Source: Tigriopus japonicus (lineage: Eukaryota; Arthropoda; Copepoda; Harpacticoida; Harpacticidae). Taken from it: a DNA stretch of 64,000 nt. The stretch covers positions 4,080,390 through 4,144,389 of the forward strand of contig CM021321.1 of NCBI GenBank assembly GCA_010645155.1, given 5' to 3'. The notes beneath the pieces are model-generated. The model ran no database searches. It was given only the letters and a program-made list of their open reading frames with translations, and had not been told where the DNA came from. A program made the translations under genes and the position numbers. Shown piece by piece: positions 57,914-64,000 of this stretch (the stretch's first letter is position 1; each line of letters starts with the position of its first letter).

Positions 57914-57964
57914 ATGTTTAGATTTATCTTTGTTTTGGTTTGTGCATCGGTGGTATTTGCCCAG
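57914..57964 (+). CDS. Candidate first exon encoding a signal peptide
   Basis: ACC-ATG followed by 17 codons, MFRFIFVLVCASVVFAQ, ends exactly at CAG|GTGAGC, a strong donor in phase 0. The peptide has a basic residue, a hydrophobic core and a small-residue cleavage site (VFA|Q). This is the usual first exon of arthropod secreted proteins. I could not find a matching downstream exon on the plus strand before the protease gene at 59526; the space holds a T1 MITE and a SINE. The gene may be broken, or have short or distant exons. Confidence 0.5.
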
Positions 57965-58216
57965 GTGAGCCAATTGTTATATGTTATTCAATGTCTGGGA
58001 TGAACTTCATTCGATGGGTTTTATTGGGGAAAATGGTTTCGCACTGAGTTGTTAGTTATAGTAGGAAGCTTGAAAAGGCCAATCTTGTTGAAATCAGCAT
58101 AAGTATTTTTGTTTGATCCATAACTTATCGAGTATCAAATGCGTGCATTAATGGCTCATCGTGTTTTTGGTCGAATACTTTGAGAAGAAAGAGTAATGAA
58201 CATGTCAGTCAAACTA

Positions 58217-58559
58217 CAGAAGCTCATGTGAAAGAAGCGTCGTCAGAACACTAGCGACGGTGGCCATTTCACGAAGCTTTAAAAAAGCCAAACATACCGA
58301 GAAGTGCAAGAGAAAAAATACAGTAAATAGGAGCCTTTGACCGAAAAATATTCATGGAAGGGCTTGAATCCATCTTATTTATGGTCCAATGACTGGATCA
58401 ATCTTTACTGGGATGATCTATGTAAATTGATTGCAAAATCGACTTTCGTTATAACTTGAACTTCCTGATTGATGGTGGCGACAACAACGGCAAACATTTG
58501 AAGCTTCGGAAAAGCCAAACAACTTGACTGTGTTGACGCTTCTTTCCCATGAGCTTCTT
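58217..58559. mobile_element. 343-bp TA-flanked MITE, family T1 copy 2
   Basis: Inverted ends CAGAAGCTCATGTGAAAGAAG and (inward) AAGAAGCTCATGGGAAAGAAG, TA on both sides. Shares GAAGCTTTAAAAAAGCCAAA, GAACTTCCTGATTGA and other blocks with the copy at 55887, same orientation. Confidence 0.85.
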
Positions 58560-58816
58560 TAAGTCAGACAAGGGTTCTTGGACTGGAAAATGAAAACCTG
58601 TAGAGCGTTAGTTTAAAAAAAGGAGGAATTCTTTCTTCTGCAAAGAATGTAGCCTTCTTCTGTAATATGATTGGAGGGACAAGTGGTTCCTGGATATAAA
58701 GATCGGAGATTTGTTAATGAGAAGTATTGCAGGGGCGATTTGAACCTGGGCACCTCTCTCAATATTTTGAAGAAAACTGCTCCACATGTAAAAATACCTT
58801 TAACGCTGAACAAAAT

Positions 58817-59005
58817 GTTTCGTGTGCAGGGGTTAAGCATTCGCCAAATTTCCGCGTAACTCCGGGTTTCGTTGGTTCGAATCCCACACTTACCGTGTTT
58901 TACAAAATTGCTTTGTGGTATTTTTTTGAATGCAGTAGTCACGGTTTTGACAACTTAAATGGACGAACTCGTGTTCTTTCCCGAGGGTGAGGTAAAAATT
59001 TATGT
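58817..59005 (+). mobile_element. tRNA-derived SINE, copy 2 (truncated or shorter)
   Basis: A tRNA-like head with GGGGTTAAGCATTCG (A-box region) and a perfect B box GGTTCGAATCC (58874-58884) is followed by the central domain GCAGTAGTCACGG...GACAACTTAAATGG also present in the 41942 copy. Similarity fades after GGTAAAAATTTATG; the tail and target duplication are not identifiable. It is not a functional tRNA, since the acceptor and anticodon stems do not pair. Confidence 0.75.
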
Positions 59006-59525
59006 CTATTAATTTTTATCTTATATGGTTTAATGATATCTCAAAGTAGCGAACAGACTTTATCAGATCACAAGTGGCCAAAAAACAAGCAAACAACCTC
59101 GATTGATAGAAGATTACCTTTGGATATTAGAATAATTTTGATCCTGACCGATGGGACTCTTATATCTAGGTTTGATTGTTTTTTTTATGATTTTAAAGCT
59201 ATTTTATAAACTCGTATTTTAATACATCCAAATAGATGCCATTTTCATAGAAATCTTAGCATAACATATGACTTAACTTTCTGGAGCAAGGGTTTTTTAA
59301 CCATACTTCATCCCTCTAACATCTTTTTGGTAATATACCGATCCCATCAATTATGTTGCCTTAGTTCATTCATCATGGAATTTAGTTATAATTGCTTTGT
59401 TGTAGATTGAAAAGCAAATTCATTTGGAACATTTTTCCCGTAAATCAAGTTTGCAATCAGTTTTTTAATCAATAATGGAGGTCTTTCCAAAACATCAAAT
59501 AACAATAAATGGGATTCTCTGTCTG

Positions 59526-62500
59526 TCATTCATTACAATAACAGGAATCCCTGGTATTTCTCACAATCCAATGAAGATACCGTCCAATTCTCGTGTAGAC
59601 ACCAGGATAACCCTCCTTAGCGCATCCATCACCCCATGAAATAATGCCTGGAATTTAATCGAATATATCTGATTATTCTATTCACTCACACCACCACCAA
59701 AAGCTTACCAAGAAGAATAGATTGATTATTTTCATTCGAAAGCATAATGCTCCCTCCGCTATCGCCCTAGAAAGAAAACCGATATCGATCACAGCCCTGT
59801 TTGGAAAACCTTTCCTGAGAATCGGTACATTTTGTACTGACTTGATCCAGAAAAGGTCAATCAGCCAAACATTTCACTTGCACGGAAATCGTTTCTCTGA
59901 GTAGTCTAAGAGGTTTCTCATCCCCTCTCAAATTAGCATAAGCTCACAGTGAAAGCCTTTCATTACCATACAAGCGTCTTTTCGACCATCGTAGTATCCA
60001 GCGCAAAACATGTTGTCCGTGATTTCGCGGGCATAATATCGGAAGTCTTTTCGACACCGATTGTTGTCCAAAATTGGAACCTGAGCTTCTTGAAGAAGAT
60101 CGGGCTGTTGTCCACCTTCTTTTAATCGACCCCAACCAGCCACTGTCGCCAATTTGTTGGTGTAATTAGCATCTGAAATGAAATAAAAATATTTTTGTTA
60201 AATTTTTTATTCAAAAGTATTAGCTCAGATGTTAAGTGCACTAATTCAAATGGCTCGAGTACGCAAAAGTATAGTATACTCAAGCTCAAGTATAGTCGTA
60301 ATATAAGGTCGTTTGTTGAGGTAGTTTTGAAGTATAGTAGAAGCACATCTAAAAGCATGAAAGAATCAAATGAGGCAAAGTAGAAGAAACCATGATCGAT
60401 CAAGTTTCGCAACATATGCTGCGATTGAGAAACGCAGCTTATGTTGTAAAATTTGATCGAGCATGGCTATTTCTACTCCGTTGCATGTGCTTCTTTTGTG
60501 TTTCTTATATGCTTCTAGATATGTTTCTACTATACTTCAAAACTACTTCAACAACTGACCTTTATAAGCTACCCTTTAAACGCAACTTATGTTATGACAC
60601 TATACTCAAGCAAGGCTGTACAAACTATGATTTAGTATACTCGAGCCGTTTGAATTAGTGCACTTAACATCCGAGCTATGAATACGTTTTTATTGATTTC
60701 TTTCTCAAAATTGCCACCAATAGGAGAAAAAGTTTTTTTTTGTTTTTTTAGGGTGCTTAAAATATGGTTTTCAGAACTTGATTAATTAAGTCTATATTGA
60801 GACCAAAAGAAAAAGAATAATTTCCAATATATGTGTGCATTGATATTGATTGTCAATGTGATTGTGTCAAATATGAAAGCATGGAAATGGAAATTTATTG
60901 GACTTTGTAGGATACACAAGTTTCTTTGTTGTCACGTCATCTTGATTTCCAGTTTTTAAGTCAATCGTTTTAGGACAAAGCATGACTTTCGATCCATGAT
61001 CGTGATATGGCGCTATAAATGCTTTTGGTAAGCAGATTTTTCGAGAAAATGAAAATTTAATCTTAAAACATGCTACCTCTGATTATTCAATCATTGACGA
61101 TTTACTCTGACAAATCTTACCTTTCAAAGGCAGGCAAATGGGTCTGACATTGATATTGAAAATAAGGTCCACTTTCAATTTCAAAAGGGCAATGTCATTG
61201 TCATACGATCCTCGCTTGAATCGAGGATGGATGAGAAACGAGCTTAAGGTTCGATGCATCTCGTTCCCTTCCCATTCAATTCGATTGTGATCACCGAATC
61301 TCAAAACAAATTTGGAGGCTGTCCGTCTGGAAAGATCTCATACGTTCAGTTAGTTATTCATTATTCGGTGAAATTCCCCCACAAACGAGGGTTTCTGGTC
61401 TGATAATATGGAGATTGGTTAATTGAGGTCAAAAAAGGTTGTACCATAGAAGCAAACAGAAACATAAATGTAATATGATCGCAGTTCCATTGGCTTGGGG
61501 TCTTAACTATCTTTCTGTAGAGCATTTTATAGAAGAATACCAAGGCGTCCTTGTCTAAACCTTGAATAAATAACAAGATCGGTTACCATGGCACGATAAA
61601 GCTTCTCAACGTAGAGATCAGATAACTTAACATACAAAGAACGAGCTAACACAAAAAAATACTTTTCTTTTATGCTCAGCTTTTGGGATAGCAATGAACA
61701 TCAAGTAAAAGTCTAAAAGGGTCCATTACCGAACCAAAAGCGGTAGAAACAACCCTAGAAATAGCTTCACCTTGAAATTCATATGATTTATCTGATTTCA
61801 GAGGTCAAACAAAGTTTTTAAGAATCAGAAATTTAGCTTTTTAGGGTACCTTTTCCATGGTTGAATTCCAATTTCGTTTTCGATTTGGTCAATCAATCAC
61901 TTTTTAAAAATAGGGGTGAAGTAACCAAGATTTTATTAACTAGTTTTATCTATTCATCTGAGTCAAAACTGAAATGACTAGAGCGGCCGTAAATATTCAA
62001 TTAAATAAAGAATGTTTAATTTTGATGTTTTGGCGTTTTGGGCAGCTTTTAAATAGCGGGTTTTTTTCTAGCAAAACTAAAAGAAAATTCCAGTTTTTCA
62101 AATAATTATTTCAAGAATCTAAATGATTTCAGAAGAACTTTTGAAGTTTTGGCAAAAATATGCTCTTTCCGAAAACATATTGCTAAAATCTCCCAATTTT
62201 TCAAGAAATGGGAAGTAAATAATTGAACAGTTTGGCCTCGAAAATAGCATAACCAGATTTTAATCTTGAATAGAAAACCGCAGCTCCAATCAAATAAAAA
62301 TGAAGTAAACTCTGAATTGAATATTTGACCAAATCTTGGGCAATACAATATTATTTGATGTGGGGATTAAATAAAAACTGTCAAGAACAACCAATTTTCA
62401 CTTCTCGGTATGAATTTTTGACTGCAAAGATTGGTTTACCTGCATTTCTGTCATTACCAATTTTTCATGAAAAAATTGGATTTAAAAAAAAATTTAAAAA

Positions 62501-63734
62501 ACACCAATAAATTTCTCCTTAAACCTACGAAGTTAAATATGATTTAAATATTTGACCTTCAAGATTAAATATTTTAAGCCGCTCTAGAAATGATCAAATA
62601 ACAGGCTTTGATCAGTTTCTACAAATTGGCACTTTGCAAATTTGCCGATGTAACATTATCCCTGTTTATGCTGTAAAAGGGACAAGTAGAAAGGGTACTT
62701 GTGATATTTGTAATAATATGAGATCTCTCTAAAATCTGGTTTAGTACCTTTCAAGGCAATGAGCGGCCGTAAGAACATAGCGATGATTGATAAGGGTTCC
62801 TCCGCATTGAAATCTCGTTCCGTTGCCTTTGAAAACGTAGACCCCCACCATCCAGGGATATTCATTAGCTTCTGTGGCATTTCCATTCACAATCCGTCCA
62901 TTCCGATTCGGAACACCACATCCTGTAAATTAAGATCTCTATTGAGTGGGCTTGCTCTACTTTATTTCCCACAAACAACCCAAAATGACTTATGCTGGGA
63001 CCGAAACCATTAGTTATCTAAAAATAGAATGGCTGAGAGGATGCAAGAATATCAATCAAAGCTTTTTTTTGGCAGTACAATCACTGACAAGTTGAACAAA
63101 TGGCTCTACAGTAAGAGAGAGTTTTGTAGCTTTGCGTTGCACTTAATTTTGCTATTACAGTACACTAAATCAATGTAAAAAATATGACGTGGTTGCGAGA
63201 CTTGATTTTTTTTTCTTCGGAACATTTCCTTACTAGGTCACGAAACCTATCCCAAATTGGCAGTCTTCCCTTTTCTTCGTTTGATTAAATATCTAGTCAA
63301 AAGTTACTCACCCGTACCTGTTAAATGATCCGTGTGACACATTGTGGCTTTTTGCTTGCACTGAGGAAACTTCACCGGGTTTTCCCAATACGGTTTGGGT
63401 GTGGGTTTAGGTTGGGAAAATGGACTAACAAATGAATCGACAGCATTCCCGAAAGTCCAACCCAACGATTGAAAGAACTCCGAAACTAACGAACCTGGAG
63501 TTTTCTCATCGACATCTCGTGTCCCCGAGGACATGGATGTACTCTCAAGAAAGAACTTGGGAGCTCTCTAAAATAAAGAGAACCATTTGACATGATCCAT
63601 TCGAGTTCAACTAGCCAAGGAATGTTTTCGTATCCAGCTTAAAATAAATGAGAAGTCGTTCTAAAACACAGTACTACCTCAGGTAATGCGAAGATCCCTT
63701 TAGAGAGAACGAGGAAGACCACGAGATCCCTCAT
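59526..63734 (-). CDS. Secreted trypsin-like serine protease
   Basis: Seven exons, 63734-63678, 63567-63312, 62922-62748, 61326-61121, 60172-59967, 59766-59709 and 59647-59526, close in phase for 359 residues. Residues 1-17 form a signal peptide ([17 protein letters not shown]). An about 95-residue pro-region with two close cysteines (CKQKATMC) leads to the activation site R114-IVNG. The triad is intact: His159 (LTAAHC), Asp207 (DNDIALLKL), Ser303 (GDSGG). Asp297 in DACMGDSGG occupies the S1 pocket position that gives trypsin-type Arg/Lys specificity. It is a zymogen S1 protease of the invertebrate extracellular type (digestion, clotting or immunity cannot be told apart). A full clip domain is not visible. 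The intron after exon 4 hosts nested palindromic elements (60221-60678). Confidence 0.95.
60221..60678. mobile_element. Outer palindromic element with nested P1 copy
   Basis: Arms TAGCTCAGATGTTAAGTGCA and (inward from the right) TAGCTCGGATGTTAAGTGCA continue as inverted repeats for about 60 bp (CACTAATTCAAATGGCTCGAG). The centre is occupied by the P1 copy at 60305-60562. It lies in a protease intron, 48 bp from the exon edge at 60172. Confidence 0.78.
60305..60562. mobile_element. Palindromic MITE, family P1 copy 4 (258 bp)
   Basis: Begins AAGGTCGTTTGTTGAGG, ends CTTCAACAACTGACCTT, with the family blocks GATCGATCAAGTTTCGCAAC and TTTGATCGAGCATGG. Confidence 0.8.
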
Positions 63735-64000
63735 GGCACTTTTTTAGGTTCTCAAGTCTGGCACAACGCACTCTCCCAGGAAACGTGAACAAAATGAAAT
63801 CAGGAACTAGAAAAGTACCCAGCTTCATCTCGAACCAAACGTGCTGCTCCCCTCTCAGTTCAAGGGGGGTATGGTTGAAATGGTTGATTGTGGCTGAGGG
63901 TTGCTACGTAATAATGAGAGGGCGGAAGGGTATCTATCTACTATCCTTCCCTGGTCAAGAGGAGCTTTGGAAGGCGTTGGTTAGACCATTGAACCTGTCT
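63735..64000. other. Upstream region of the protease gene
   Basis: The 5' flank of the protease; no additional exon is supported and no core-promoter motif is clear. Confidence 0.4.

Noticed and set aside
57631..57915. 94-residue minus-strand frame with Cys/His residues
   Set aside because: It overlaps the probable leader of the signal-peptide exon, has no splice context and shows no recognised domain.
58817..58900. tRNA gene
   Set aside because: The B box is perfect, but acceptor and anticodon stems do not pair and the body matches the SINE family.
63312..63567. Clip domain in the protease pro-region
   Set aside because: Only two close cysteines are seen; the six-cysteine clip pattern is absent.

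Overview
The window is animal nuclear DNA, most likely from an arthropod and plausibly a crustacean such as a copepod. The grounds are GT-AG introns in every gene, an innexin, a secreted trypsin-fold protease, AT-rich intergenic DNA and dense small transposons. The clade is inferred from gene content only.

Layout. From 1 to 1981 (+) lies the 3' part of an unidentified helical protein gene, convergent with a VTI1B-type Qb-SNARE (2173-3014, -). A K+-dependent Na+/Ca2+ exchanger (SLC24 type) follows at 3204-5132 (-). An innexin is at 8436-9890 (-) and an autophagy ATG4 protease at 11618-14996 (-). An intact Ty3/Mag-like LTR retrotransposon with indistinguishable LTRs occupies 16038-21016. A gene-poor stretch of about 9 kb follows, full of hAT-type miniature elements. 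Next come a PPTC7-type mitochondrial PP2C phosphatase (30463-32660, +), mitochondrial ribosomal protein mL38 (34213-38391, -), ZC4H2 (41432-44623, +), the RING/CHY ubiquitin ligase RCHY1 (45870-52875, -), a lone signal-peptide exon (57914-57964, +) and a seven-exon secreted trypsin-like protease (59526-63734, -). For the complete genes, I joined exons by splice sites and checked that the reading phase closes at every junction.

The genes are ordinary housekeeping and signalling genes with no sign of a shared operon or pathway. The striking content is the mobile fraction: about nine hAT-like non-autonomous elements in several families, most with matching 8-bp target duplications; a tRNA-derived SINE family with two copies; two TA-flanked MITE copies; a palindromic family with 7-bp duplications; and nested foldback elements packed into the introns of RCHY1, mL38 and ZC4H2. 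I did not find a convincing new multi-gene system. The best candidates for new description are these repeat families, the signal-peptide exon without a visible gene body, the innexin N-terminal extension, and three very short introns that stay open in frame.
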